A stretch of 64,000 nucleotides of DNA from Solwaraspora sp. WMMD406 (lineage in GTDB: Bacteria > Actinomycetota > Actinomycetes > Mycobacteriales > Micromonosporaceae), in NCBI RefSeq assembly GCF_029626025.1, contig NZ_JARUBF010000001.1:3410001-3474000 (forward strand), read 5' to 3'. Made by a program: the position numbers and the translations under genes. The notes below the pieces were generated by a model. The model was not told the origin of the DNA. It searched no databases and was given only the letters and a program-made list of their open reading frames with translations. Positions 37,253 to 47,487 of the stretch are shown here, in pieces. The first letter of the stretch is position 1, and the number at the start of each line of letters is the position of its first letter.

Positions 37253-38173
37253 ATGACGATCAACGAGCACATCACCGCCTTCGCCGGACTGCCGGTGGTC
37301 GCGTTCGACCCGCAGACGGCGGCGGAGCACGCCGGCACCCCGGTCGCCTGGCGACTCAGCGCGTCGGAGGAGGACGAGGTCGATTTCGCGCAACTCTTCA
37401 CCACCTGGCTGGACACCGTCGACCCGGCGAGCGTCGACGCGCTGGTCGTCGGCGACTGGGGTGAACCGTGGGACGTCGCGTTCCCGTTGGAGCTGCTGGT
37501 CGACGCCGCACCCCGGCTGACCGACCTGCGAGCCGTCTTCCTCGGTGAGATGACCTTCGACGAGTGCGAGATTTCCTGGATCCTGCAGCCCGACGTCACC
37601 CCGCTGCTGGCCGCCTACCCGGCGCTGCAGGTGCTGCGGGTACGCGGTGCGATGTCGCTGCTGTTGCAGCCGGTCCGGCACAGCGGGCTGCGGGAGTTCG
37701 CCATCGAGTCCGGCGGACTGCCGGCCGCCCTCACCCGTGCCGTCGCCGCCAGCGATCTGCCGGCCTGCACTCATCTGGAACTGTGGCTGGGCACTCCCGA
37801 CTACGAAGGTGATACCTCGGTGGACGACCTGGCGCCGATCCTCGACGGCACCCGGCTGCCCGCCCTGCGTACCCTCGGGTTGCGTAACGCCGAGATCGCC
37901 GACGCGGTCGCGGCGGCGCTGGCCACGGCGGCGGTGGTGCCCAGACTGGACACTGTCGACCTGTCGCTGGGCACCCTCGGTGACGGCGGGGCCACCGCCC
38001 TGCTCGCCGGGCAGCCGCTGACCCACCTGCGCCGACTCGATCTGCACCGGCACTACCTGTCCGACGCGATGATGGTCCGACTACCGGCCGCGCTGCCCGG
38101 TGTCGACATCGACCTGAGCGACCAACAGGAGGTCGACGCGCACCGGGGGCGGTACGTGGCGGTCGGCGAATGA
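37253..38173 (+). CDS. STM4015-family leucine-rich-repeat protein
   Basis: 306 residues without signal peptide, so cytoplasmic. After FAGLPVVAFDPQ come irregular leucine-rich units (APRLTDLRAVFLGEM, YPALQVLRVRGA, LPALRTLGLRNAEI, VPRLDTVDLSLGTLGDGG, LTHLRRLDLHRHYL). It matches the STM4015 family, which always accompanies the four genes that follow here. An LRR surface suggests it recognises a protein or peptide partner for the radical SAM/ATP-grasp enzymes (inference). GGAG lies 8 bases before the ATG. Confidence 0.85.
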   Translation: MTINEHITAFAGLPVVAFDPQTAAEHAGTPVAWRLSASEEDEVDFAQLFTTWLDTVDPASVDALVVGDWGEPWDVAFPLELLVDAAPRLTDLRAVFLGEMTFDECEISWILQPDVTPLLAAYPALQVLRVRGAMSLLLQPVRHSGLREFAIESGGLPAALTRAVAASDLPACTHLELWLGTPDYEGDTSVDDLAPILDGTRLPALRTLGLRNAEIADAVAAALATAAVVPRLDTVDLSLGTLGDGGATALLAGQPLTHLRRLDLHRHYLSDAMMVRLPAALPGVDIDLSDQQEVDAHRGRYVAVGE

Positions 38174-38181
38174 CCGGTTGT

Positions 38182-38187
38182 TAACCT
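38182..38187 (+). promoter_or_regulatory. Possible -10 for a leaderless STM4014 transcript
   Basis: TAACCT ends 6 bases before the ATG at 38194, with no ribosome site between, so the four coupled genes may have their own promoter in addition to read-through from STM4015. Confidence 0.4.
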
Positions 38188-38193
38188 CCCCCG

Positions 38194-39306
38194 ATGAGCC
38201 ACCCCACGCCGCTGGTCGTGGTCGGCAACCCGGACAACCGGCGGGTCGTGGCCTTCCGGGCCGCCGCACACGCCGTTGGCCTGCGGGTAGAGGTGCTGCC
38301 GTGGCGGGTGCTCGCGGCCGGCGACGTCGATCTGCCCGACGCCGCCCAGGTGCGCGTCGACTCACCCGGCGAGGACACCGAGGTCGACCGGCTGCTGCGC
38401 GGCGCGGACCAACCGTTGGCCCACGGCGAGATCGGCGGCGGTGCCGCCTGGTACGCCGGACTGCGTGCCGCCCTCGGCCGACTGGCGGCGGCCGCCCGGC
38501 GCGCCGGAGCGACGCTGCTCAGCGAGCCAGCCGACATCGCCACGATGTTCGACAAACGGGCCTGCCAGCGGCGGCTCGCCGCCGGCCAGGTGGCGCAACC
38601 GGCGGCGCTGGACGTCGCGCCGGCCGACTGGGCGGCGCTACGGGCGGCGTTGACGCAGGCCGGCTGGGCCCGGGTGTTCGTCAAACCGGTGCACGGCTCG
38701 TCGGCATCCGGGGTTCTGGCCCTGCACGTCGGTGCCGCCCGGGTGCAGGCGGTCACCTCGGTCGAACTCACCGACGACGGCCGGCTGTTCAACTCGCTGC
38801 GGGTCCGGACCTACCGCACCGAACGCGAGGTGGCGTCTATCGTGGACCGCTTGGCACCGGACGGGCTGCTGGTGCAGCGCTGGTTCCCCAAGGCCGGACT
38901 GCACGGTCGGGTCTTCGACCTGCGCGTGCTGGTGATCGCCGGCGGACCGGGGCACGTGGTGGTGCGCAGCGGCGACGGCCCGTTGACCAACCTGCACCTG
39001 GGCAACCGGCGCGGCGATCCGGCGGCGGTCCGGGCGGCGCTCGGCCCGCGGCGGTGGTCGGCGGCGCTCGCCGAGTGCGTGCGCGCGGCCGGCTGCTTCA
39101 CCGGCAGCCCGCACGTCGGCGTCGACCTGATGATCGGCAGCGACTGGCGACGGCACGCCGTGGCGGAGGTCAACGCCTTCGGCGACCTGCTTCCCGGGGT
39201 GTACGACGCCGCCGGGCGGGACAGTTACGCTGCCCAACTGCACGCGATGCGTACCGGCCGGTTCGCCGTCTGGCGGGCCACCGCCGCGCTGGGGAGGGCC
39301 GCATGA
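38194..39306 (+). CDS. STM4014-family ATP-grasp protein
   Basis: 370 residues. The ATP-grasp core shows WARVFVKPVHGSSASGVLAL (ATP-binding lysine strand), VQRWFPKAGLHGRVFDLRVLVIAG and the metal-binding end VGVDLMIGSDWRRHAVAEVNAFGDLLPG. ATP-grasp enzymes join a carboxylate to an amine or thiol through an acyl phosphate, so a ligase step is expected; the substrate is unknown. The first 120 residues are a pre-ATP-grasp domain. The stop overlaps the next start (ATGA). Confidence 0.85.
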   Translation: MSHPTPLVVVGNPDNRRVVAFRAAAHAVGLRVEVLPWRVLAAGDVDLPDAAQVRVDSPGEDTEVDRLLRGADQPLAHGEIGGGAAWYAGLRAALGRLAAAARRAGATLLSEPADIATMFDKRACQRRLAAGQVAQPAALDVAPADWAALRAALTQAGWARVFVKPVHGSSASGVLALHVGAARVQAVTSVELTDDGRLFNSLRVRTYRTEREVASIVDRLAPDGLLVQRWFPKAGLHGRVFDLRVLVIAGGPGHVVVRSGDGPLTNLHLGNRRGDPAAVRAALGPRRWSAALAECVRAAGCFTGSPHVGVDLMIGSDWRRHAVAEVNAFGDLLPGVYDAAGRDSYAAQLHAMRTGRFAVWRATAALGRAA

Positions 39307-40127
39307 AGGATCTGATCGGCAGCCACGACCTGCTGTTCGTCACGCTCGACACACTGCGCTACGACGTGGCGGCCGAGTTGCTGGCCGCCGGTCGGACCCC
39401 GCACCTGGCCCGCGCGCTGCCCGCCGGGCAGTGGCAGCGCCGGCACAGCCCGGCCAGCTTCACCTACGCCGCACACCAGGCGTTCTTCGCCGGCTTCCTG
39501 CCCACACCGGTCGAGCCGGGCAGCCACCCCCGGCTGTTCGCCGCGACCTTCCCCGGTACGACCACCACCGACGAGCAGACCTGGGTGTTCGACGCCCCCG
39601 ACGTGGTGACCGCGCTCCGCAAGGAGGGCTACCACACGGTCTGCGTCGGCGGGGTCGGCTTCTTCAACCGGGCCTCCCCGCTCGGCGCGACACTGCCCGG
39701 ACTGTTCACCGAGGCGCACTGGGAGTCGGGTTTCGGGGTCACCGCACCCGGCTGCTTCGAGGCGCAGCTGGACCGGATCGCCGAGATCGTGCCGGCGGTC
39801 CCGGCCGATCAGCCGCTGTTCCTGTTCGTCAACGTGGCCGCGATGCACCAGCCGAACCGGCACTACCTGCCCGGCACCGAACGCGACAACCGGGACAGCC
39901 ACGCCGCCGCCCTGGAGTACGTCGACCGGCACATCGGCCGGCTGTTCGCGCTGGCCAGCTCGCGGGGCCGGCCCTGCCTGACGATCATCTGCGCCGACCA
40001 CGGCACCGCGTACGGCGAGGACGGCCACACCGGGCATCGGATCGGCCACGAGGTGGTGTGGACCGTCCCGTACGCCGATTTCGTGCTCGCCCCCGGATCG
40101 TGGGCCGACGCGGACGTCGTATCGTGA
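39303..40127 (+). CDS. STM4013/SEN3800-family hydrolase (sulfatase-like)
   Basis: 274 residues of the alkaline-phosphatase/sulfatase fold. Metal-site residues are VTLDTLRYD (Asp16, Asp21), the candidate nucleophile region is SPASFTYAAHQAFFAGFLP (Thr54), and the second metal site lies in CADHGTAYGEDGHTGHRIGHEV. No Cys-x-Pro-x-Arg motif is present, so it is not a formylglycine sulfatase; phosphatase, phosphodiesterase or phosphotransferase action is likelier. Cytoplasmic. Coupled to both neighbours by overlapping stop/start codons. Confidence 0.87.
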   Translation: MKDLIGSHDLLFVTLDTLRYDVAAELLAAGRTPHLARALPAGQWQRRHSPASFTYAAHQAFFAGFLPTPVEPGSHPRLFAATFPGTTTTDEQTWVFDAPDVVTALRKEGYHTVCVGGVGFFNRASPLGATLPGLFTEAHWESGFGVTAPGCFEAQLDRIAEIVPAVPADQPLFLFVNVAAMHQPNRHYLPGTERDNRDSHAAALEYVDRHIGRLFALASSRGRPCLTIICADHGTAYGEDGHTGHRIGHEVVWTVPYADFVLAPGSWADADVVS

Positions 40128-41476
40128 CGGCCGCGTCGCTGGACGGTACGCCGTACCAGGACTACTTGTACGGCTACCCGCACAAGACGGCGTACCGGCC
40201 GCTGCGCCCGCGCCCGGCGTTGGGTGAGGTCTGGGCGGGGCAGTCCCGCGACGCGCTCATGCTCTATCTGCACCTGCCGTTCTGCGAGATGCGCTGCGGC
40301 TTCTGCAACCTGTTCACCCGGTCGAATCCGCCCGCCGACCAGGTCCGCGCCTATCTGGCTCAGCTGCACCGCCAGGCGGCCCGGGTGGCCGCCGCGCTCG
40401 GCGACGACGCCCGGTACGCCCGGTTCGCCGTCGGCGGCGGCACCCCGACCTATCTGGCCGCCGACGAGCTGTCGTCGATGTTCGACCTGATCGACCGGTT
40501 CCGGCCGGCCGGTACGCCGACGGCGGTGGAGACCTCCCCGGCGACGGCGACCCCGGACCGGTTGGCGGTGCTGCGCGACCGGGGTACCACCCGGATCAGC
40601 ATCGGCGTACAGAGCTTCCTCGACACCGAGGCGCGGGCTGCCGGCCGCCCGCAGCGGCGGACCGAGGTGGAGCGGGCCCTGGCCGCGATCCGCGACCAGG
40701 CGTTCGACGAACTCAACATCGACCTGATCTACGGCATCCCCGGCCAGAGCCGGCACACCTGGGAGCAGTCCCTGGCGGCGGCGCTGCGCTGGACGCCGGA
40801 GGAGCTGTTCCTCTATCCGCTGTACGTCCGACCGCTCACGGGTCTGTCCCGACGCGCCGCCGGGCGCGACCAGTCCGCCGACGCGCCGACCGACGTGCCG
40901 GATCCAGCGTGGGACACCCAGCGGCAGGCGCTGTACCGGCAGGGTGTCGACCGACTGCGGGCCGCCGGCTACCGGCAGCTGTCCATGCGGCACTTCCGCC
41001 GCGCGGACCTGCCGGTCGACGCCGTCCCAGAGTACTCCTGCCAGTCCGACGGCATGGTCGGCCTCGGCTGCGGCGCCCGGTCCTACACCGCCGACCTGCA
41101 CTACTCGTTCGAGTACGCGGTCGCGGTCGGCCAGGTCCGAGCGATCATCGACGACTACCTACGCCGCCCGGAGTCGGATTTCGACCACGCCGAGGTGGGC
41201 TACCGGCTCGACCTCGACGAGCAGCGGCGACGCTGGCTGATCACGTCGCTGCTGCGGGCCGACGGCTGTGACCAGGCGGCGTACGGGGCCAGGTTCGGCA
41301 GCCGGGCCGTCGACGACTTCCCGCAGCTGACGGTGCTGCGCGACCGGGGCTGGTTGACGGCGACCCCGGACCGGCTGGTGTTGACCGAGGCCGGCCTGGC
41401 CCGCTCCGACCTGATCGGCCCGTGGCTGGTCTCGCGGCGGGTACGGGCGGCGATGAGCAGCCGGGCGGCCCGATGA
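40124..41476 (+). CDS. STM4012-family radical SAM protein (HemN-like)
   Basis: 450 residues. The radical SAM cluster motif is CEMRCGFC (Cys54, Cys58, Cys61), followed by VGGGTPTYL, the TRISIGVQSF strand and INIDLIYGIPGQ, all as in HemN/HutW-like enzymes. A C-terminal HemN-type winged domain (DEQRRRWLITSLL) follows. Despite this likeness it sits in a conserved non-haem gene set, so coproporphyrinogen oxidation is unlikely. The GTG at 40124 overlaps the preceding stop. Confidence 0.9.
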   Translation: MTAASLDGTPYQDYLYGYPHKTAYRPLRPRPALGEVWAGQSRDALMLYLHLPFCEMRCGFCNLFTRSNPPADQVRAYLAQLHRQAARVAAALGDDARYARFAVGGGTPTYLAADELSSMFDLIDRFRPAGTPTAVETSPATATPDRLAVLRDRGTTRISIGVQSFLDTEARAAGRPQRRTEVERALAAIRDQAFDELNIDLIYGIPGQSRHTWEQSLAAALRWTPEELFLYPLYVRPLTGLSRRAAGRDQSADAPTDVPDPAWDTQRQALYRQGVDRLRAAGYRQLSMRHFRRADLPVDAVPEYSCQSDGMVGLGCGARSYTADLHYSFEYAVAVGQVRAIIDDYLRRPESDFDHAEVGYRLDLDEQRRRWLITSLLRADGCDQAAYGARFGSRAVDDFPQLTVLRDRGWLTATPDRLVLTEAGLARSDLIGPWLVSRRVRAAMSSRAAR

Positions 41477-42420
41477 CCGGCCGGTCGTACCTGCCGCTGG
41501 TGTCGCCGCGCCCGCCGGGCGGGCGGCTGGACCTGAGCGTCCTCTACCGGGGGCGACTAGCCAGCTGCAACTACGACTGCCCGTACTGCCCGTTCGCCAA
41601 GCGCCGCGACGACCCGGCGGCGTTGCGGGCCGACCGGGTCCAATTGGACCGGTTCGTCGACTGGGTCGTGCACAACCCGCACGACGACCGGATCTCGGTG
41701 CTGTTCACCCCGTGGGGGGAGGCGCTGACCCGGTCCTGGTACCGCCGGGCGCTGCTGCGGCTGGCCGGGTTGCCGCAGGTGGGCCGAGTGGCGATCCAGA
41801 CCAACCTGGCCGCCCGACTGGACTTCCTGGCCGACGCCGACGCCGACCAGCGCCGCCGGCTGGCGTTCTGGGCCACCTACCACCCGGGTCAGGTGGACCA
41901 GGAGACCTTCCTGCGGCGGTGCACGACGCTGCGTACCGTCGGGGTGCGGTTCTCGGTCGGGATCGTCGGCCTGCCGGAGCACCTGGCGTCGGCGCGGTCG
42001 CTGCGGGCCGCGCTGCCCGACGATGTCTACCTGTGGGTCAACGCCGCCGACGGCCATCGCTACGACCCGGTCCAGGAGCAGGCGTGGACCGGCATCGACC
42101 CGCTGTTCGGCTACAGCGTGCGGCCGCACGCCTCGGCCGGCCGGTCCTGCCGTACCGGCGAATCGGTGATCTCGGTGGCCGGTGACGGTACCGTCCGGCG
42201 TTGCCATTTCGTCGCCGAGCCGCTGGGCAACCTCTACGACGGCTCGTACCGGGCCGCGTTGCGTCCCCGACCGTGCCCGCAGGCGGTCTGCGACTGTCAC
42301 ATCGGCTACGTCCACCTGCGGACCCTGCCGCTGTACGACGTCTTCGCCGGCGGCGTCCTCGAACGGATCCCGGCGGCCGGCTCGGGCCGGGGGAGCACGG
42401 TCAGCGGAGCCGTCGGGTGA
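41473..42420 (+). CDS. STM4011-family radical SAM protein
   Basis: 315 residues. The SAM-cluster motif is CNYDCPYC (Cys32, Cys36, Cys39), with LFTPWGEALT replacing the usual GGEP stretch. Five more cysteines (226, 244, 268, 273, 275; CPQAVCDC) could bind a second iron-sulfur cluster, as in SPASM/twitch enzymes that modify peptides. Last gene of the coupled set. It converges on the glycosyltransferase with 27 bp between. Confidence 0.9.
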   Translation: MTGRSYLPLVSPRPPGGRLDLSVLYRGRLASCNYDCPYCPFAKRRDDPAALRADRVQLDRFVDWVVHNPHDDRISVLFTPWGEALTRSWYRRALLRLAGLPQVGRVAIQTNLAARLDFLADADADQRRRLAFWATYHPGQVDQETFLRRCTTLRTVGVRFSVGIVGLPEHLASARSLRAALPDDVYLWVNAADGHRYDPVQEQAWTGIDPLFGYSVRPHASAGRSCRTGESVISVAGDGTVRRCHFVAEPLGNLYDGSYRAALRPRPCPQAVCDCHIGYVHLRTLPLYDVFAGGVLERIPAAGSGRGSTVSGAVG

Positions 42421-42466
42421 CGGTCAGCGGGATTGTCGGCCAGACGGTCAGCGGGATCGTCGGCTG
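42397..42466. repeat. Three-copy 23/24-bp tandem repeat across convergent gene ends
   Basis: Units starting ACGGTCAGCGG at 42397, 42420 and 42444 span the STM4011 stop and the glycosyltransferase stop, so the repeat encodes the end of both proteins (TVSGAVG; DRVSRRSR). Confidence 0.8.
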
Positions 42467-43701
42467 ACGCGGTCGATCGCGGCGAGCACGTCGGCGTACC
42501 CGTCCTCGGCGGCGATCCGGTGGGCCAGCCGCCGGGCGCGTTCGGCGTACGCCGGTTGGTCGAGCACCGTGCGGATCGCGTCGGCCAGCCGGTCGGCGGT
42601 GAGCCGCCGGGCGGGTATCGGCCCGGCGCCGACACCGAGCGCCGCCAGCCGGGCCGCCCAGAACGGTTGGTCGGCGATGGCCGGCACGGTGACCGCCGGC
42701 ACCCCGGCGCGCAGCCCGGCCGCGGTCGTGCCGGCCCCGGCGTGGTGCACGACGGCGGCGACCCGGGGCATCAGCCAGTCATGCGGCACCTCGTCGGCGC
42801 CGAGCACGTCGTCGCTGACGACGCGCAGGCCGCCCCAGCCGGCCTGGACAACCGCCCGGACCCCGGCTCGCCGCACGGCCGCACCGATCATCGGCCCGAT
42901 CCGCTCGTCGAGTACCGCCATGCTGCCGAACGTGATCAACACCGGCGGCGGTCCGGCGCGTAGGAACCCGGTCAGTTCCGGCGGCGGCCGCCAGCGGGGA
43001 TCGCTGGCGGGCCACCAGTAGCCGACCACCTCCAGTCCGCGACGCCAGTCCGCCGGTCGCGGCAGCACCGCCGGGCTGACCCCGTGCAGCACCGGCCAGT
43101 GGGTCCGCTCGGCCTGCGCGAGCAGCCGTGCCAGGCTGACCGGCGGCAGGCCGAGCCGTCGTCGCAAACGCCGGGACGAGCGGTCGTACGCCCGGGCGCT
43201 GACCGCCGCGCCGGCCCGTCCGAGCAGCCGGTTGCCCTGTCGACCCCACGAGCGGTCACCGAGCAGTACGGGCGGGAAGTCACCGGTCGGTGCCACCGGC
43301 TGCAGGAACACGCCGACGCTGGGGATGCCGTGGCGTTGCGCCACCGAATAGCCCAGCGGCGCGGTGGTGGTGGCCAGCAGCAGCACGTCGGCGTCGACGC
43401 CGACGTCGAGCAGGCCGTCGCCGAGGTCGTCGAGGTAGCGCCGGCCCTGGCGGGCGAACTCGACGGTGCCGCGTACACCGCCGCCGAGGCGGTGCAGCCG
43501 CCGGCCACCGGGTGTGCGTTGCGCCGCGTACGGGTCCCCGGGCAGGGGGCGGAAGTCGAGTCCGGCGTCGGTCACCAGGTCGGTGAACATGTCGTGGGTG
43601 GTGAGGGTGACCTGGTGGCCGGCGGCGAGCAGCGCCTGGCCCAGGCCGGTGTAGGGGGCGACGTCGCCTCGGCTGCCGGCGGTGACGATCTCCACCCGCA
43701 T
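42448..43701 (-). CDS. Glycosyltransferase, GT1/macrolide-type
   Basis: 417 residues of the GT-B fold. N-terminal MRVEIVTAGSRGDVAPYTGLGQALLAAGHQVTL, and the nucleotide-sugar site VVHHAGAGTTAAGLRAGVPAVTVPAIADQPFWAARLAALGVG with the family His and DQP. Close to enzymes that glycosylate sterols, macrolides and other small lipophilic molecules. The ATG at 43701 starts the first strand; upstream in-frame sequence is unlikely. It forms a two-gene unit with the ABM protein, 14 bp upstream. Confidence 0.92.
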   Translation of the reverse strand: MRVEIVTAGSRGDVAPYTGLGQALLAAGHQVTLTTHDMFTDLVTDAGLDFRPLPGDPYAAQRTPGGRRLHRLGGGVRGTVEFARQGRRYLDDLGDGLLDVGVDADVLLLATTTAPLGYSVAQRHGIPSVGVFLQPVAPTGDFPPVLLGDRSWGRQGNRLLGRAGAAVSARAYDRSSRRLRRRLGLPPVSLARLLAQAERTHWPVLHGVSPAVLPRPADWRRGLEVVGYWWPASDPRWRPPPELTGFLRAGPPPVLITFGSMAVLDERIGPMIGAAVRRAGVRAVVQAGWGGLRVVSDDVLGADEVPHDWLMPRVAAVVHHAGAGTTAAGLRAGVPAVTVPAIADQPFWAARLAALGVGAGPIPARRLTADRLADAIRTVLDQPAYAERARRLAHRIAAEDGYADVLAAIDRVSRRSR

Positions 43702-43715
43702 CTGTCGCCCGCCCG

Positions 43716-44009
43716 TCAGGCCGGTACGTCGACGAAGTGCTCGACCACGGGTGGCGCGGCGAAGTAGGGGCCGATCAGCTCCCGCCAGCGGGGGAACCGG
43801 TCGCTGGCGCGGAAGTTTTCTTCGTGTGCGGCGATCGAGTCCCATTCGACGAGGAGCACGAACCGGTTCGGCGTCTCCACGCCTCGGGTCATCCGTACCG
43901 AGCGGCAACCGGGGGTGGCGGCCAGCAGCGGGTGACCGGCCGCGTAGGCGGTGGCGAAGTCGGCTTCCTGACCGGGTTGGACGTCGATGAGAGCGATTTC
44001 AAGCACCAT
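43716..44009 (-). CDS. Antibiotic biosynthesis monooxygenase (ABM) domain protein
   Basis: 97 residues: MVLEIALIDVQPGQEADFATAYAAGHPLLAATPGCRSVRMTRGVE..FVLLVEWDSIAAHEENFRASDRFPRWRELI. A dimeric ferredoxin-like fold. Members include cofactor-free monooxygenases and haem-binding proteins, so the activity is open. Pairing with a glycosyltransferase suggests small-molecule tailoring or detoxification (inference). Confidence 0.88.
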   Translation of the reverse strand: MVLEIALIDVQPGQEADFATAYAAGHPLLAATPGCRSVRMTRGVETPNRFVLLVEWDSIAAHEENFRASDRFPRWRELIGPYFAAPPVVEHFVDVPA

Positions 44010-44118
44010 GCGGGGAAGGGTCGCACACCGGGTGGTGTCGGCGGCGTCGCCGGTCCGACCTGGGACTTGTCTCTTACCTCGAAGTGGGACAAGACCGGGT
44101 GATCTGCTAAACGGCTAG

Positions 44119-44140
44119 TCTCCTAGGATGATCTAGGAGA
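44119..44140. promoter_or_regulatory. Inverted repeat at the terC promoter region
   Basis: TCTCCTAG (44119-44126) and CTAGGAGA (44133-44140) flank a 6-base spacer. TAGTCT (44116-44121) could be a -10 read towards terC, so the repeat would lie at the transcript start as an operator or 5' hairpin. Confidence 0.45.
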
Positions 44141-44208
44141 GGTGTAAGTCGTCACTCAGGTGCCGGTCGGTGTGTTCAAGACCCGACGGGTACGCCACAA
44201 TGGCGGCA

Positions 44209-44338
44209 AAGGGAGGGGAGTATTCCTTCGCGCTGGTGTCGTCAGCACGGTTGACCGGATTCGTCCGACCAACCCGGCACCTGCGGTTCCTGCGCGCCCG
44301 GCTCGTCCGGTGCGGTCAGGGGCGGGAGAGACCTCCGT
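44209..44338 (+). promoter_or_regulatory. yybP-ykoY (Mn2+) riboswitch upstream of terC
   Basis: The conserved elements occur in order: GGGGAGTA (44215-44222), GTCGTCA (44239-44245) and the closing GAGACCTCC (44328-44336), whose CCTCC pairs with GGAGG at 44212-44216 to close stem P1. This aptamer senses manganese and often controls TerC/Alx exporters, exactly the gene that follows. Confidence 0.85.
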
Positions 44339-44428
44339 CAGTCACTGCTGTGCGCATCTCCACAGGACCGGGTCGCCGTGACGGCCTGGTCCAGGTCGGT
44401 GGTGTCGTGTGTCTGCCGGAGGTCCGAG

Positions 44429-45427
44429 TTGAATATTCCATCCTGGGTCTGGATGGTCACCCTGGTCGTGATGACCGCAGTGCTGATCGCCGACCTTTTG
44501 ATCATCGTCCGCCGGCCGCATGAGCCCAGCATGCGGGAATCCGCGCTCTGGACGACGTTCTACATCGTGCTCGCGGTGATCTTCGGCCTCGGGGTCTGGG
44601 CGACCTCGGGTGGCCGGTACGCCGGGGAGTTCTTCGCCGGCTACGTCACGGAGAAGAGTCTCTCCGTCGACAACCTGTTCGTCTTCGTGATCATCATGAG
44701 CCGGTTCGTGGTGCCCCGGAAGTATCAGCAGAAGGTGCTGCTGGTGGGGGTGGTCCTGGCGCTGATCCTCCGGGGCGGGTTCATCGCCGCCGGTGCCGCG
44801 CTGATCTCCCAGTTCTCGTGGGTGTTCTACATCTTCGGCGCGTTCCTGATCTACACGGCGGTCGGGCTGATCCGCCAGGGCGAGCCGGTCGACGAGTTCT
44901 CCGAGAACGCCCTGATCCGCTGGAGCCGACGGGTGCTGCCGATCTCGGGCGCCTACGACGGCGGCCGGCTCACCACGATGACGGAAGCCGGTCGGCGGAT
45001 GTTCACCCCGATGCTGATCGTGATGATCGCTATCGGCACCACCGACGTGATCTTCGCGTTGGACTCCATCCCGGCGATCTTCGGGATCACCCAGGAGCCC
45101 TATCTGGTCTTCACCGCGAACGTGTTCGCGTTGATGGGGCTGCGTCAGCTCTACTTCCTCCTCGGCGGGCTGCTGGACCGGCTCGTCTACCTCAGCTACG
45201 GCCTGGCGATCGTGCTCGGCTTCATCGGCGTCAAGCTGGTCCTGGAAGCGCTCGCCGACAACTCGCTGTCGTTCCTGAACGGGGGAGAGCCGATCGGCTG
45301 GGCTCCGCACGTGCCGATCTGGTTCTCACTCAGCTTCATCTTCATCACCCTGACGGTCACCACCGTGGTGAGCCTGCTCAAGTCCAGCCGGGACCGTAAA
45401 CGCGAACTCGCCGACATCATGAAGTGA
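44429..45427 (+). CDS. TerC-family membrane protein (Alx/Mn2+ export type)
   Basis: 332 residues, about nine membrane helices, with the TerC acidic signatures FFAGYVTEKSLSVDNLFVFVIIMSRF and IAIGTTDVIFALDSIPAIFGIT, whose Asp residues are the proposed metal path. The TTG at 44429 has GGAGG 6 bases upstream. The riboswitch in its leader supports manganese efflux or metalation of exported proteins. A terminator separates it from typA. Confidence 0.92.
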   Translation: MNIPSWVWMVTLVVMTAVLIADLLIIVRRPHEPSMRESALWTTFYIVLAVIFGLGVWATSGGRYAGEFFAGYVTEKSLSVDNLFVFVIIMSRFVVPRKYQQKVLLVGVVLALILRGGFIAAGAALISQFSWVFYIFGAFLIYTAVGLIRQGEPVDEFSENALIRWSRRVLPISGAYDGGRLTTMTEAGRRMFTPMLIVMIAIGTTDVIFALDSIPAIFGITQEPYLVFTANVFALMGLRQLYFLLGGLLDRLVYLSYGLAIVLGFIGVKLVLEALADNSLSFLNGGEPIGWAPHVPIWFSLSFIFITLTVTTVVSLLKSSRDRKRELADIMK

Positions 45428-45460
45428 CCGCGTGCGGCGACAGCGTGCGCTGACGTGACG

Positions 45461-45497
45461 CGAGAGGAGGGCCGGCAGGCAGCCGGCCCTCCTCTCG
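45461..45497. terminator. Bidirectional terminator between terC and typA
   Basis: Sixteen-base arms (45461-45476, 45482-45497) pair perfectly around a 5-base loop, placed between the two convergent stops. Confidence 0.85.
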
Positions 45498-45520
45498 TCG
45501 TACGGGTGGTGGTGCCCGCG

Positions 45521-47386
<1,866 letters not shown>

Positions 47387-47440
47387 GACCCTATCCTCCC
47401 GCCTGCGGTTGCCGGCGCGGCATCGGGGGACCAATCCCGG

Positions 47441-47486
47441 GTGTCGGGTTCACCACGGGCGGGTGTGTCGGGTTCACCACGGGCGG
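47441..47486. repeat. 22-bp direct repeat between typA and the MMPL gene
   Basis: The 22 bases at 47441-47462 (beginning GTGTCGGGTTCACC) recur exactly at 47465-47486, just past the MMPL stop. Function unknown. Confidence 0.8.
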
Positions 47487-47487
47487 G

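Noticed and set aside
40124-41476. Oxygen-independent coproporphyrinogen III oxidase (hemN/hemW)
   Set aside because: The likeness is at superfamily level; the conserved STM401x context and absence of haem genes argue against it.
42448-44009. Secondary-metabolite gene cluster around the glycosyltransferase, ABM protein and P450 relic
   Set aside because: No polyketide, peptide or terpene core enzyme is present, and the P450 relic is 33 kb away.
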